Of a DNA stretch of 64,000 nucleotides, positions 27,370 through 36,449 are shown one piece after another (position 1 is the stretch's first letter; every line of letters starts with the position of its first letter). Under the pieces are notes generated by a model. The model had not been told where the DNA came from. It ran no database searches and saw only the letters and a list, made by a program, of their open reading frames with translations. The position numbers and the translations under genes were made by a program. The stretch is from assembly GCF_019249725.2 (NCBI RefSeq), contig NZ_CP137559.1:2917001-2981000 (forward strand), read 5' to 3'. The stretch comes from Segatella hominis (GTDB lineage Bacteria; Bacteroidota; Bacteroidia; Bacteroidales; Bacteroidaceae).

Positions 27370-28632
27370 ATGGAATTAAAGAGAGTTGTTGTAACAGGTC
27401 TCGGTGCTGTGACTCCAGTTGGTAATACTCCTGAGGAGACTTGGGAGAGCCTTTTAGCTGGTAAGAGCGGTGCTGCACCTATTACTCATTTCGATACAAC
27501 CCTTTTCAAGACCAAGTTTGCTTGCGAGGTTAAAAACCTGAACATCAATGATTGGATTGACCGTAAGGAGGCTCGCAAGCTTGACCGTTATACCCAGTTG
27601 GCTATGATTGCAGCTATGCAGGGTGTAAAGGATGCTAATATCGATCTTGAGAAGGAAGACTTAAACAATGTTGGTGTTGTATTTGGTGTAGGTATCGGTG
27701 GTATCAAGACATTCGAGGATGAGGTGAAGTACTTTGGTACTCACGAGGAGAACGGTCCTAAGTTCAATCCATTCTTCATCCCTAAGATGATTGCAGATAT
27801 CGCTTCTGGTCAGATTTCAATCCACTTCGGATTCCACGGACCAAACTACACTACTACATCTGCATGTGCATCTTCAAGCAATGCTTTGGCTGATGCTTTC
27901 AACCTGATTCGTTTGGGCAAGGCAAACATCATCGTGAGCGGTGGTGCCGAGGCAGCTATCTGTGCATGTGGTGTAGGCGGTTTCAATGCTATGCACGCAT
28001 TGTCAACACGTAATGATGACCCTGAGCATGCTTCACGTCCATTCAGCGCAAGCCGTGATGGATTTATCATGGGCGAGGGTGCTGGTTGCTTGATTCTCGA
28101 GGAACTGGAGCACGCTAAGGCTCGTGGTGCGAAGATTTATGCAGAGATGGTGGGTGAGGGCGAGAGTGCTGATGCTTATCACATCACAGCTTCTCATCCA
28201 GAAGGTCTTGGTGCTAAGCTCGTTATGGAGCGTGCACTTGCTGATGCCAATCTGAAGCCAGAGGATATTGATTACATCAATGTTCACGGTACATCTACTC
28301 ACGTAGGTGATATCTCAGAGGCTAAGGCTATCAAGGCTGTCTTCGGTGATGCTGCTTACAAGCTCAACATCAGTTCTACCAAGTCAATGACAGGTCACCT
28401 CCTCGGTGCTGCTGGTGCAGTAGAGGCTATGGCTTGTGTTCTTAGTGTGAAGAACGATATCGTTCCTCCTACTATCAACCACGAAGAGGGTGATAATGAT
28501 CCTGAGCTCGACTACAACTTGAATTTCACCTTCAACAAAGCTCAGAAGCGTGAGGTTCGTGCTGCATTGAGCAATACATTCGGATTCGGTGGTCACAACT
28601 GTTGTGTAGTATTCAAGAAGTATGCTGAATAA
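27370..28632 (+). CDS. fabF: beta-ketoacyl-ACP synthase II
   Basis: 420 residues, thiolase fold. Condenses malonyl-ACP with acyl-ACP in chain elongation, and controls unsaturated/long-chain balance. Catalytic triad Cys-His-His: Cys166 in TTSACASSSNAL, His in NVHGTSTHVGD, His in KSMTGHLLGAAGAVEA. C-terminal SNTFGFGGHNCCVVF is the usual ending. The last 11 nt overlap the rnc start. Confidence 0.97.
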   Translation: MELKRVVVTGLGAVTPVGNTPEETWESLLAGKSGAAPITHFDTTLFKTKFACEVKNLNINDWIDRKEARKLDRYTQLAMIAAMQGVKDANIDLEKEDLNNVGVVFGVGIGGIKTFEDEVKYFGTHEENGPKFNPFFIPKMIADIASGQISIHFGFHGPNYTTTSACASSSNALADAFNLIRLGKANIIVSGGAEAAICACGVGGFNAMHALSTRNDDPEHASRPFSASRDGFIMGEGAGCLILEELEHAKARGAKIYAEMVGEGESADAYHITASHPEGLGAKLVMERALADANLKPEDIDYINVHGTSTHVGDISEAKAIKAVFGDAAYKLNISSTKSMTGHLLGAAGAVEAMACVLSVKNDIVPPTINHEEGDNDPELDYNLNFTFNKAQKREVRAALSNTFGFGGHNCCVVFKKYAE

Positions 28633-29677
28633 TTTAATAGATAGAATAAAGCTCTCTTTCCGCAAGGACAAAGAGCTTTATTTTTCTTTGTACCAGATTC
28701 TTGGTTTCTATCCTCACAATATCAGTTATTATAAGATGGCGCTGATGCATAAGAGCATTATGCACCGTAATGCCAAGGGAAAGCCTGTCAACAATGAGCG
28801 ATTGGAATTCTTGGGAGATGCCGTGCTGGATGCTGTTGTGGGCGATATCGTATATCAACATTTCCCTGGAAAACGTGAGGGATTTCTTACCAATACAAGA
28901 AGTAAATTGGTGCAGCGTGATACGCTCAATAAATTAGCCCAGGAGATGGGAGTCAACCAACTTGTTTTATCTAACGGACACAGTTCTTCTCATAACAGCT
29001 ATATGGGAGGAAATGCTTTCGAAGCTTTGGTGGGTGCCATCTATTTGGACCGTGGTTATGATGCCTGCATGAAATTCATGAAGCAGCGCATTCTGGCAAA
29101 AATTATCAACATCGATAAGGTGGCTTATAAGGAGGTCAACTTCAAGAGCAAGCTTATCGAATGGAGCCAGAAGAACCGCGTGAACATTGAGTTTGTATTA
29201 TGCGACCAAAAGAAGGATGGTAATGGAAATCCGATGTTTACTTTCCTGGTGACGATAGAAGGCATAGAGGGTGACAAGGGCACTGGATATTCCAAGAAGG
29301 AAAGCCAGCAGGCTGCTTGTAAGCTTACCCTGGAGCGATTGCGCAAGGAACCGCAGTTTATAGATGCTGTATTCTCTGCCAAGGCCAACAGAACCAAGAT
29401 GGAAGAGGAACCTGTGGAGAATGTTCCTGATACTGAGGTGAAGGACGACTTCATTATCTCTCAGAATACGGAAACTAAAGAACCGGAGAAGCATGAGAAT
29501 GTCTTCAAGGAAGAGGTTTTCGAGGATAGGGTTGTCAAGAAGGTAAATACTGTCGAGACAACCGATTCACAGGAAGAAGATGAATTTGATTTGAGCGATA
29601 TTTCCGCACAGCCTAAGATACAGAGCCGTGAGGACATCATCGCTGCAGCCGAAGCCGCTGCATTTGCAGAGGAATAG
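28622..29677 (+). CDS. rnc: ribonuclease III with long acidic C-terminal tail
   Basis: 351 residues. Endonuclease domain (~1-165) with signature NERLEFLGDAVLDAVVGD, supplying the Mg-binding Glu and Asp residues, and AFEALVGAIYLDRGY. A double-stranded-RNA-binding domain follows (~175-245: FKSKLIEWSQKNRV...GTGYSKKESQQAACKLTL). Processes rRNA precursors and other duplex RNAs. The remaining ~100 residues (EEEPVENVPDTEVKDD...DEFDLSDISAQPK) are acidic and likely disordered, an extension absent in the ~225-residue enterobacterial enzyme. Translation starts inside the end of fabF, so the two are coupled. Confidence 0.96.
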   Translation: MLNNLIDRIKLSFRKDKELYFSLYQILGFYPHNISYYKMALMHKSIMHRNAKGKPVNNERLEFLGDAVLDAVVGDIVYQHFPGKREGFLTNTRSKLVQRDTLNKLAQEMGVNQLVLSNGHSSSHNSYMGGNAFEALVGAIYLDRGYDACMKFMKQRILAKIINIDKVAYKEVNFKSKLIEWSQKNRVNIEFVLCDQKKDGNGNPMFTFLVTIEGIEGDKGTGYSKKESQQAACKLTLERLRKEPQFIDAVFSAKANRTKMEEEPVENVPDTEVKDDFIISQNTETKEPEKHENVFKEEVFEDRVVKKVNTVETTDSQEEDEFDLSDISAQPKIQSREDIIAAAEAAAFAEE

Positions 29678-29700
29678 GGCAGAAAGAAGAATATATTGAT

Positions 29701-29740
29701 AAAGCCTCGGATAAAATGCTTCCATTTTATCCGAGGCTTT
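29701..29740 (+). terminator. acpP-fabF-rnc operon terminator
   Basis: Perfect 18-bp arms (29701-29718 and 29723-29740) with a 4-nt loop (CTTC); A-rich 5' and T-ended 3' flanks. Confidence 0.7.
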
Positions 29741-29866
29741 ATATTACATGTATCTTTGGTGCAGAAATATATAAATGTTATGGAAAGAAGTATGAGTCCA
29801 CTTGAAAAAGTCAGAGCACTATCAAATTGAAACTTAGATAGGTGATAAGAAGATTATTCAATAATA

Positions 29867-30650
29867 ATGGTTAAGTATATGAGACACTTAATAATAAAAA
29901 AGTTATTACTACTACTTATGTTAGTTTATCCACTAACAGGTGTTGCTCAAACAGAAGTTATTTCAGAAAAGTATAAACTGGAGAAAAAATGTTTGAATAA
30001 AGAAATCGTAAAGAATAAGCGATATTCTTATCATCATATAGGTGAGTTTTATAAGTTGAAAGATTTGGAACTTACTAATAAAATAAAACCAAAGTCTGTT
30101 GACTTTTCTGCTTTTAGAAATAGGGTTGATGAAATAAAATTCCGTAATGAGGTTTTAAATACAGTAAATAAGCTTCTCTCTCAGCATGAGAAAAAACTCT
30201 TATCTGAAAATCAATGCAATTTACTTTTTGCTTTCTATATAGATGAAAGTTATAAGACTATTATGGTAGAAATTGTCAGTTATAAAGAAGTTGATAATAT
30301 TCTTTCTGTAAGAAAAATAGTTAAAATTATAGATAAAATAAAAAAGAAAAGGTTGAAAGGTATTATACCTATACCTAAAGGGAATTATATCAAACTCACA
30401 ATAGTGCGGAGATATAATATACTGAGTTCCTTTTTAAAGTGAGCTCATAGATGTTTATGATGACTATTTGGATAGCTATAAAGCTATCAGATATGATAAG
30501 ATAAAGATGGGTACTAAGTACTTTCCTAATCATTTTATTCCTATCATGAAAAATATCTCTATTAAAAACAGTTTTGGCAGTATCAATGGTTCGTTCTTTA
30601 AGGGGAATTTTTATATTGACTTGAAGAAAAATAAGCTATATTACGAATAA
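29867..30650 (+). pseudogene. exported hypothetical protein gene, split by a frameshift
   Basis: Reading starts at 29867 (or the ATG at 29879) with a signal peptide (KKLLLLLMLVYPLTGVAQ) and ends at 30442 after SSFLK. Dropping one base near 30440, just after a T5/A3 run, continues without interruption as ELIDVYDDYLDSYKAIRYDK...LYYE to 30650, so the intact protein would be about 261 residues. The product is very Lys/Ile-rich, unlike its neighbours, and matches no family I know. Either a real recent frameshift or a sequencing error. It stands alone between the rnc terminator and the GH3-like gene. Confidence 0.55.
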
Positions 30651-30785
30651 AATATGCGAATTCTGAGCCTTAGTCATTCTTCTTTTCTTTTTAAAGTCAT
30701 ATATTTAATATTAAAAATAGTAAAAACTTTCTCTATATGAAAAGTTTAGGTTAATTTTGCAACTCAAAAGATATTAATATCATAT

Positions 30786-32294
30786 ATGAGTTTAACAAGT
30801 ATAGTAAGCAACGTCTTCAAACCTCGCCAAAAGGAGTTGGAGAAGTACCTTTATGATGCAGAACATATGCAGCATAAAGTACTCATGCACCTTATCAATA
30901 AGGGCAAAAATACAGAATATGGCGTTAAGCATCTACTAAATACGACTGATAGTTACGAGAAATTCGCAAAAAATGTACCTGTCAATTCCTATGAGGAACT
31001 GAAAGGGGATATCGACCGTATGCGCCACGGAGAGCAGGATGTTCTCTGGCCTGGAACCGTGAAATGGTATGCTAAGTCGTCTGGTACTACCAATGACAAG
31101 AGTAAGTTTATCCCTGTTTCACGAGACGGATTGCATGGCATCCACTATGCCGGTGGCTTTGATGCTGTGGCATATTATCTCCGTAATAATCCGAAAAGTA
31201 AACTGTTTGATGGCAAGAGTCTGATTCTCGGCGGCAGCCATTCACCTAATTATAATGTAGAGGGAAGTCTGGTGGGAGACCTGAGTGCCATCCTCATCGA
31301 AAATATCAATCCACTTGCCAATCTGGTGCGTGTTCCAAAGAAGCAGACAGCTCTTCTGAGCGATTTCGAGGTGAAACGCGACCGCATTGCCCGTGAAACG
31401 ATGAATAAGAACGTAACCAATATCTCGGGTGTTCCAAGTTGGATGCTCAGCGTATTGGTTCGTGTGATGGAACTTTCCGGTAAGAAGCATCTGGAGGAGG
31501 TATGGCCTAATCTGGAGGTCTTCTTCCATGGCGGTATCGCTTTTACTCCTTATCGCCAGCAGTATGAGCAGCTCATCACTTCTCCTAACATGCATTATAT
31601 GGAAACCTATAATGCCAGCGAGGGATTCTTCGGTTTGCAGGATGATCCGTCAGACCCTTCCATGTCGCTCATGGTGGATTATGATGTCTTCTATGAATTT
31701 ATCCCGATGGATGAATTTGGTACCGACAATCCTACCGTAGTGCCATTGCAGGGAGTGGAGATAGGCAAGAACTATGCGATGGTTATTACTACTTCCTGTG
31801 GATTGTGGCGCTATCTCATCGGTGATACAGTCATGTTTACCAGCAAGAATCCATATAAGTTTGTCATCACGGGTCGTACCAAGTATTTCATCAATGCCTT
31901 TGGCGAAGAACTGATTATGGACAATGCCGAGAAGGGACTGAAATATGCTTGTGATAAGACTGGAGCCCAGGTGGCAGAATATACGGCAGCACCTGTGTTT
32001 ATGGACAGTAATGCGAAGTGCCGTCATCAGTGGCTGATAGAGTTCTCTAAGGAACCGGCAAGTCTCGATGAGTTTGCCACATTGCTGGATCAGCATCTGC
32101 AGGAAATCAACAGTGATTATGAGGCAAAGCGCTTCCACGATGTTACCCTCCAGCATCTGGAGATTGTGAAGGCCCGTCCTAATCTCTTCAACGACTGGCT
32201 CAAGAGCAAGGGCAAGTTGGGTGGACAGCATAAGATACCTCGTCTGAGCAACAGCCGTAAGAATATCGACGAGATGCTCCAGATGAATCAGTAG
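30786..32294 (+). CDS. GH3 auxin-responsive promoter family protein (acyl-adenylate-forming enzyme)
   Basis: 502 residues, cytoplasmic. GH3-type acyl-acid-amido synthetase fold: ATP-binding motif WYAKSSGTTNDKSKFIPVS near residue 96, central YNASEGFFGLQDD, and C-terminal YRLI-equivalent LWRYLIGDTVMFTSKNPYKFVITGRTKYFINAFGEEL. In plants, GH3 enzymes conjugate amino acids to hormones; the bacterial substrate is unknown, so only the chemistry (adenylation, acyl transfer) is inferred. TAATTTTG (about 30754) lies ~30 nt upstream of the ATG as a promoter -7 element. The Ig-like lipoprotein and DUF3108 genes follow in the same direction. Confidence 0.93.
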   Translation: MSLTSIVSNVFKPRQKELEKYLYDAEHMQHKVLMHLINKGKNTEYGVKHLLNTTDSYEKFAKNVPVNSYEELKGDIDRMRHGEQDVLWPGTVKWYAKSSGTTNDKSKFIPVSRDGLHGIHYAGGFDAVAYYLRNNPKSKLFDGKSLILGGSHSPNYNVEGSLVGDLSAILIENINPLANLVRVPKKQTALLSDFEVKRDRIARETMNKNVTNISGVPSWMLSVLVRVMELSGKKHLEEVWPNLEVFFHGGIAFTPYRQQYEQLITSPNMHYMETYNASEGFFGLQDDPSDPSMSLMVDYDVFYEFIPMDEFGTDNPTVVPLQGVEIGKNYAMVITTSCGLWRYLIGDTVMFTSKNPYKFVITGRTKYFINAFGEELIMDNAEKGLKYACDKTGAQVAEYTAAPVFMDSNAKCRHQWLIEFSKEPASLDEFATLLDQHLQEINSDYEAKRFHDVTLQHLEIVKARPNLFNDWLKSKGKLGGQHKIPRLSNSRKNIDEMLQMNQ

Positions 32295-32362
32295 ATCATG
32301 GCTTCATCCGGAAGTTTATGATATATTAAAGGATAAGAATAATTAGCAGAAAGGTAAGAATA

Positions 32363-34339
32363 ATGAAGAAGATATTAGATTTTTTAGTTGGAAACAGCCA
32401 GAAGGAAAAAACTCTGTTTTTGCCTCTCTATCTGCTTGCTTTTCTGCTTTTGGTTTCCTGTGCCAAGATGGGACAGCCAGATGGAGGATGGTATGATGAA
32501 ACCCCGCCTAAGGTGATAGGTGCCGACCCGGCAGATGGCGGAGTAGGGGTGAAGAGCAAGAAAGTAAGCATCTACTTCGATGAGTTTATCAAGCTCGACA
32601 ATCCTTCTGAGAAAGTCATCGTGTCTCCACCTCAGTTGGAGGCTCCAGAAATCAAGGCTGCGGGTAAGAAAATCACCGTCTCTCTGGTCGATTCCCTGAA
32701 GCCGAATACGACTTATACCATTGATTTCTCTGATGCTATCAGCGATAACAATGAGAACAATCCGATGGGTAACTTCACCTATAGTTTTTCTACGGGCGAG
32801 GCTATCGACACCATGGAAGTATCCGGATATGTGCTTGAAGCTGAAAATCTGGAACCGATCAAGGGTATTTTGGTGGGTCTGTATAGCGATCAGGCTGATT
32901 CTGCATTCAAGACCAAGCCGATGCTCCGAGTGAGCCGTACGGATAGCCGTGGCCGTTTCGTAGTGAAGGGTATTGCACCAGGTTCTTATCGCATCTATGC
33001 CTTGCAGGATATGGATGGCAACTATATGTTCAATCAGAAAAGCGAGAAATTAGCTTTCTCTCATGACATCATCGTACCTTCCTGCAAGCCGGACGTCAGA
33101 CAGGATACCACTTGGATTGATACCCTTCATATCAAGTCTATCGCCCAGGTGGATTACACCCATTTCTATCCAGACGATATTGTGCTGAGAGCATTCACCG
33201 AAACGCTTACCGACCGCTATTTTCTGAAGTCAGAGCGCAAGGAACCCAACAATTTCTCTCTCTTCTTCAGTTATGGAGATAGCATCCTGCCTACCATCAA
33301 GGGTCTGAATTTCAATGAGAAAGATGCTTTCCTGCTGGAGGCAGTAGAGAAGAAGGATACCCTTACTTACTGGTTGAAAGATACTGCGTTGGTCAATCAG
33401 GACACGCTGCGGATGGAATTGGCTTATCGCATGACCGACAGTACCGGCGTATTGGTGGATAAGCTTGATACATTGGAGATATTGGCAAAGACTCCATACG
33501 CCAAGCGACAGAAACAGCTCAATAAGGAACTGGAAGACTGGACCAAGAAACAGGAAAAACTCAAGAAGAAAGGGGAGCCTTATGATTCCATCATGCCTCT
33601 CAAGCCATTGGAAGTGCAGGTGGGCGTCTCATCCCAGTTGGATCCCGATAAGAACATCCGATTTACGTTCCCTACGCCTCTCTCAAAGGCAGATACGGCA
33701 GGCATTCATCTTTATGCCAAGCATGATACGCTCTGGTATCGGGCACCTTTCGAGTTTAAGCCGGTTCCGAATAAGTTGAGGGAATATGAGTTGCGAGGTG
33801 AATGGCGTCCGAATATCGAATATAGTCTGGAAGTGGATTCTGCGGCTTTCGAAGACATCTACGGATTGGCTACCACGGCTATCAAACAGGGATTCAAGGT
33901 ATCTTCGCTGGATGAGTATGGTACTCTTCTGGTCAATATCACCAGTTTGACTGACGAACCGCTGCTTGTACAGTTGCTCAATGGTCAGGATCAGGTAGTC
34001 AAGGAAGTGAAGGCCATCAATGGTGTGGCAGAATTTTATTATCTGAAGCCACAGAAATATTACTTGCGCCTGATAGTGGACCGCAACAATAACGGCAAGT
34101 GGGATACGGGCTGTTATGATGAAGACCAGCAGGCAGAAGAAGTATATTACTATCCTGGAGCTATCGAATGTAAGGCGAAGTGGGATGTCACGGAATCTTG
34201 GGATCCTAAGGAGAAACCATTGTCACACCAGAAGCCAGGTGCCATCACCAAGCAGAAGCCAGACAAGGAGAAAAAAGTAAAGAACCAGAATGTAGAGCGT
34301 GCCAAGAAACTTGGCATACAATACATTCCTAAAATATGA
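32363..34339 (+). CDS. Ig-like (Big_5) domain lipoprotein
   Basis: 658 residues. The signal region ends in a lipobox (LLAFLLLVSCAKMG, Cys about residue 33), so it is a lipoprotein, likely at the outer membrane. A Big_5 Ig-like domain follows at once (TPPKVIGADPADGGVGVKSK..ISIYFDEFI pattern, to ~140), then a carboxypeptidase-like beta-sandwich (VSGYVLEAENLEPIKGILVGLYSD, ~155-240), further beta-rich regions, and a Lys-rich tail. Conserved in Bacteroidota; function unknown. It lies between the GH3-like enzyme and the DUF3108 protein, separated from the latter by 6 nt, so those two are co-transcribed. Confidence 0.88.
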   Translation: MKKILDFLVGNSQKEKTLFLPLYLLAFLLLVSCAKMGQPDGGWYDETPPKVIGADPADGGVGVKSKKVSIYFDEFIKLDNPSEKVIVSPPQLEAPEIKAAGKKITVSLVDSLKPNTTYTIDFSDAISDNNENNPMGNFTYSFSTGEAIDTMEVSGYVLEAENLEPIKGILVGLYSDQADSAFKTKPMLRVSRTDSRGRFVVKGIAPGSYRIYALQDMDGNYMFNQKSEKLAFSHDIIVPSCKPDVRQDTTWIDTLHIKSIAQVDYTHFYPDDIVLRAFTETLTDRYFLKSERKEPNNFSLFFSYGDSILPTIKGLNFNEKDAFLLEAVEKKDTLTYWLKDTALVNQDTLRMELAYRMTDSTGVLVDKLDTLEILAKTPYAKRQKQLNKELEDWTKKQEKLKKKGEPYDSIMPLKPLEVQVGVSSQLDPDKNIRFTFPTPLSKADTAGIHLYAKHDTLWYRAPFEFKPVPNKLREYELRGEWRPNIEYSLEVDSAAFEDIYGLATTAIKQGFKVSSLDEYGTLLVNITSLTDEPLLVQLLNGQDQVVKEVKAINGVAEFYYLKPQKYYLRLIVDRNNNGKWDTGCYDEDQQAEEVYYYPGAIECKAKWDVTESWDPKEKPLSHQKPGAITKQKPDKEKKVKNQNVERAKKLGIQYIPKI

Positions 34340-34345
34340 TGAACT

Positions 34346-35158
34346 ATGAAAAGAATGAAGTCATTGTGGATAGCAGTATTACTGCTGATGGTCAGCACTA
34401 CAGTGTCTGCCCAGTGTACTTTCCGTAATACAGCCTTCAAGTCGGGTGAGTTTCTCACTTACAATTTGTATTACAACTGGAAGTTTGTGTGGGTGAAGGC
34501 TGGTACGGCCAGCATGTCTATTGTGCAGAGTACCAGGCATGGCAAGCCCGCTTATCGCACCTCATTGGTGACGAGAGGAAATCACAAGGTAGATGATTTC
34601 TTTGTCCTTCGTGATACGCTTTTGAGCTATACGGGTACCGATATGTCTCCGATGTATTTCCGCAAGGGAGCTCGTGAGGGCAAGCGATATACGGTAGATG
34701 AGGATTTCTACAGCTATTCTGGCGGCAAGTGTCATGTCAAGATGCATCGTCAGCGCAATGACGGTTCTCATTCCTGGAAGAAAGTCAGCTATGATGATTG
34801 CGTATTTGACATGCTGAACATCTTCCTCCGTGCCCGTAGTTTCGATCCTGCCAACTGGAAGAAGGGTTATGTAGTCAAGTTCCCGATTGTGGATGGCGAT
34901 GGCCGTACTCCTGCCCAGATTAAGTTTGCGGGCAGAGAAACCATCAAGGCCGACAATGGTGTGAAGTATCGTTGTTTGCGTCTGGCTTATCAGGAGTATG
35001 AGAAGGGCAAGTATAAGCGCATCGTCGATTTCTACATTACTGATGATGAAAATCATGTACCCGTACGTCTGGACATGTTCCTGAAGTTTGGTAGTGCCAA
35101 GGCCTTCCTCATTGGTATGAAAGGCGTGAGAAATCCTGTTACTTCTATTGTGAAGTAA
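34346..35158 (+). CDS. DUF3108 domain-containing exported protein
   Basis: 270 residues with signal peptide (MKSLWIAVLLLMVSTTVSAQ). The mature protein is a beta-rich, lipocalin-like fold: FKSGEFLTYNLYYNWKFVWVKAG is the DUF3108 opening, followed by YRTSLVTRGN, DDCVFDMLNIFLRARSFD and the ending VPVRLDMFLKFGSAKAFLIGMKG. Periplasmic, function unknown. Starts 6 nt after the Ig-like lipoprotein gene; ends before a clear terminator (35179-35225). Confidence 0.88.
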   Translation: MKRMKSLWIAVLLLMVSTTVSAQCTFRNTAFKSGEFLTYNLYYNWKFVWVKAGTASMSIVQSTRHGKPAYRTSLVTRGNHKVDDFFVLRDTLLSYTGTDMSPMYFRKGAREGKRYTVDEDFYSYSGGKCHVKMHRQRNDGSHSWKKVSYDDCVFDMLNIFLRARSFDPANWKKGYVVKFPIVDGDGRTPAQIKFAGRETIKADNGVKYRCLRLAYQEYEKGKYKRIVDFYITDDENHVPVRLDMFLKFGSAKAFLIGMKGVRNPVTSIVK

Positions 35159-35178
35159 GAAGAGGAGAAAATATAAAA

Positions 35179-35225
35179 AATACAGTCTTGTTCTATCTAA
35201 CAAAAAATAGGGCAAGACTGTATTT
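35179..35225 (+). terminator. terminator after the DUF3108 gene
   Basis: AATACAGTCTTG (35179-35190) pairs with CAAGACTGTATT (35213-35224), A run before and T-rich after. Confidence 0.65.
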
Positions 35226-35246
35226 GTTGTATAACATTGAGTTTTG

Positions 35247-35402
35247 ATGGACGAATATAGTTTCGAGATAGTATTTAGGAATCATTATTCTAAAGCCTAC
35301 TACCTTGCCTTGCGCATCTTGCATGATGACGAGGCAAGCAAGGATGTTGTATCCGATGCTTTCGAACTGGTTTTGAAAAATATTATTGGCACGGCTATCT
35401 GA
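35247..35402 (+). pseudogene. truncated ECF sigma factor (N-terminal 51 residues)
   Basis: An ATG at 35247 opens a frame of 51 codons ending TGA (35400-35402). It encodes the start of an RpoE-like sigma factor: MDEYSFEIVFRNHYSKAYYL, then ALRILHDDEASKDVVSDAFE, i.e. sigma region 2.1-2.2. Regions 2.4 and 4 are absent; sequence after 35403 is unrelated and leads into a duplicated ATPase remnant. The gene was cut by rearrangement and cannot make a working sigma factor. Confidence 0.75.
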
Positions 35403-35480
35403 GAAGATGGTCGTGCTTTTGGCTTTTATAGAGCTGCGCGAACACTTAATCTTTCTGGCTGCTTACTGGTACACAATTCT

Positions 35481-35539
35481 TCTGTTTCTGCTAAAGTGAA
35501 TGGATGGAGAGGCATCTCATGAGTAAACCGGTCGTGTAA
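35481..35539 (-). pseudogene. 59-bp piece of the downstream AAA ATPase gene
   Basis: Matches 37324-37382, inside the ATPase gene at 36450-37871, with one difference. It is directly joined to the copy of sequence from upstream of that gene (35541-35763), so 526 bp present at the other locus (37383-37908) are missing here. Confidence 0.75.
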
Positions 35540-35540
35540 C

Positions 35541-35763
35541 TTTTATGAAAAACAGCCGATAACGTGCGAAAACATGTTTAAAAACATCAACTTTCGCACA
35601 CTATCGGCTGTTTTTGCTCTAAAATAATGATATTTGCTGATTTATGAGGCATCACATCATTTCCTTCTTAAACCAGAGTTCAAATACACAGTCGGCAAGA
35701 AAAACACCCTGCTTCTCGATGTAGATAATCTCTTTGTCAATCAGAGATTTCTTGATGCGGTCT
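35541..35763. repeat. 223-bp direct repeat, copy A
   Basis: Near-identical to 37909-38131 (a handful of substitutions). Contains a large hairpin (35549-35616: arms AACAGCCGATA..GTGCGAAAACATG and CAT..TTTCGCAC..TATCGGCTGTT) and the C-terminal codons of a different AAA ATPase. Confidence 0.85.
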
Positions 35764-35820
35764 ATGTTTGATTTACTACCTAATGGGAAATCTTCCGTGA
35801 TGTTTTGAGCGGTAAAGCCT
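35652..35820 (-). pseudogene. C-terminal remnant of an AAA ATPase
   Basis: The frame encodes FTAQNITEDFPLGSKSNI, then DRIKKSLIDKEIIYIEKQGV and FLADCVFELWFKKEMM, ending TGA at 35654-35652. This is the winged-helix end typical of archaeal-type AAA ATPases of Bacteroidota (F-x-D-P-V-F-x-L-W-F). Everything upstream is lost: beyond about 35820 the strand turns into the antisense of the truncated thioredoxin-like gene. A shorter copy of the same C-terminus lies at 38020-38170. Confidence 0.65.
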
Positions 35821-35822
35821 GA

Positions 35823-36296
35823 GGGTATGCCTTTACACAGCAGACGGACGAACAGGAAGCTTTGCGTAACCTTGTGAAAGAAGATATGCCTGCACCTGAT
35901 ATTACCTTCCAAAATGAAAAGGGTAAAACGCTTCATCTTGATAAGTTAAAAGGCAAAATAACTTTGATTGATTTTTGGGCAAGTTGGTGTGGCCCTTGTC
36001 GCAAGGAAATTCCTCATGTAAAGAAATACTATGAGGAGTATAAAAATAAGGGTGTGCAGTTCATAAGTGTGTCTATTGATGCCAAGAAAGATGCTTGGAC
36101 TAAGGCTTTAAAAGAAGAACAAATGCCTTGGCTACAAGGATGGGCACCAAATTCAGGTAAGGAAGTTTTGAATACTTATCAATTTAATGGTATTCCTTTC
36201 CTTATTTTGCTTGATAAGAAAGGCAATATTTATCGTAAGTATTTACGAGGTGAAAAAATCAAACAGGCTATCGAGGATTGCTTAGCTGGTAAATAA
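35823..36296 (+). pseudogene. N-terminally truncated TlpA/AhpC-TSA-type thioredoxin-like protein
   Basis: The frame opens right after a stop at 35820-35822 and begins mid-protein (GYAFTQQTDEQEALRNLVKE); the first possible starts are a TTG at 35862 and an ATG at 35886. The remaining domain is a complete thioredoxin fold with active site WASWCGPCRKEIP and cis-Pro FNGIPFLILLD. Related Bacteroidota proteins carry a signal peptide and a DUF4369-type N-domain, both missing here, so the product would not be exported. The truncation coincides with the junction to the ATPase remnant, indicating a rearrangement. Confidence 0.65.
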
Positions 36297-36340
36297 ATTA
36301 ACATTGAAAGGAGGTAATAGAATCTCTCTCTTAATATATA

Positions 36341-36376
36341 GAGGGTGTGTCATAGTGATTTATATGATACACCCTC
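36341..36376. terminator. hairpin between the thioredoxin-like fragment and the ATPase gene
   Basis: GAGGGTGTGTCATA (36341-36354) pairs with TATGATACACCCTC (36363-36376), followed by ATTTTCGTTT; may serve both convergent genes. Confidence 0.6.
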
Positions 36377-36449
36377 ATTTTCGTTTAGATTCCCTTTAAA
36401 AGTCATAATATAAATTCTTTCTTTTCAGACATGAATCCAGATGTTTGAC

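Noticed and set aside
35862..36296. The thioredoxin-like frame as an intact gene starting at TTG 35862
   Set aside because: The frame starts mid-domain straight after a junction, lacks the exported N-terminal part, and the TTG has no translation signal.
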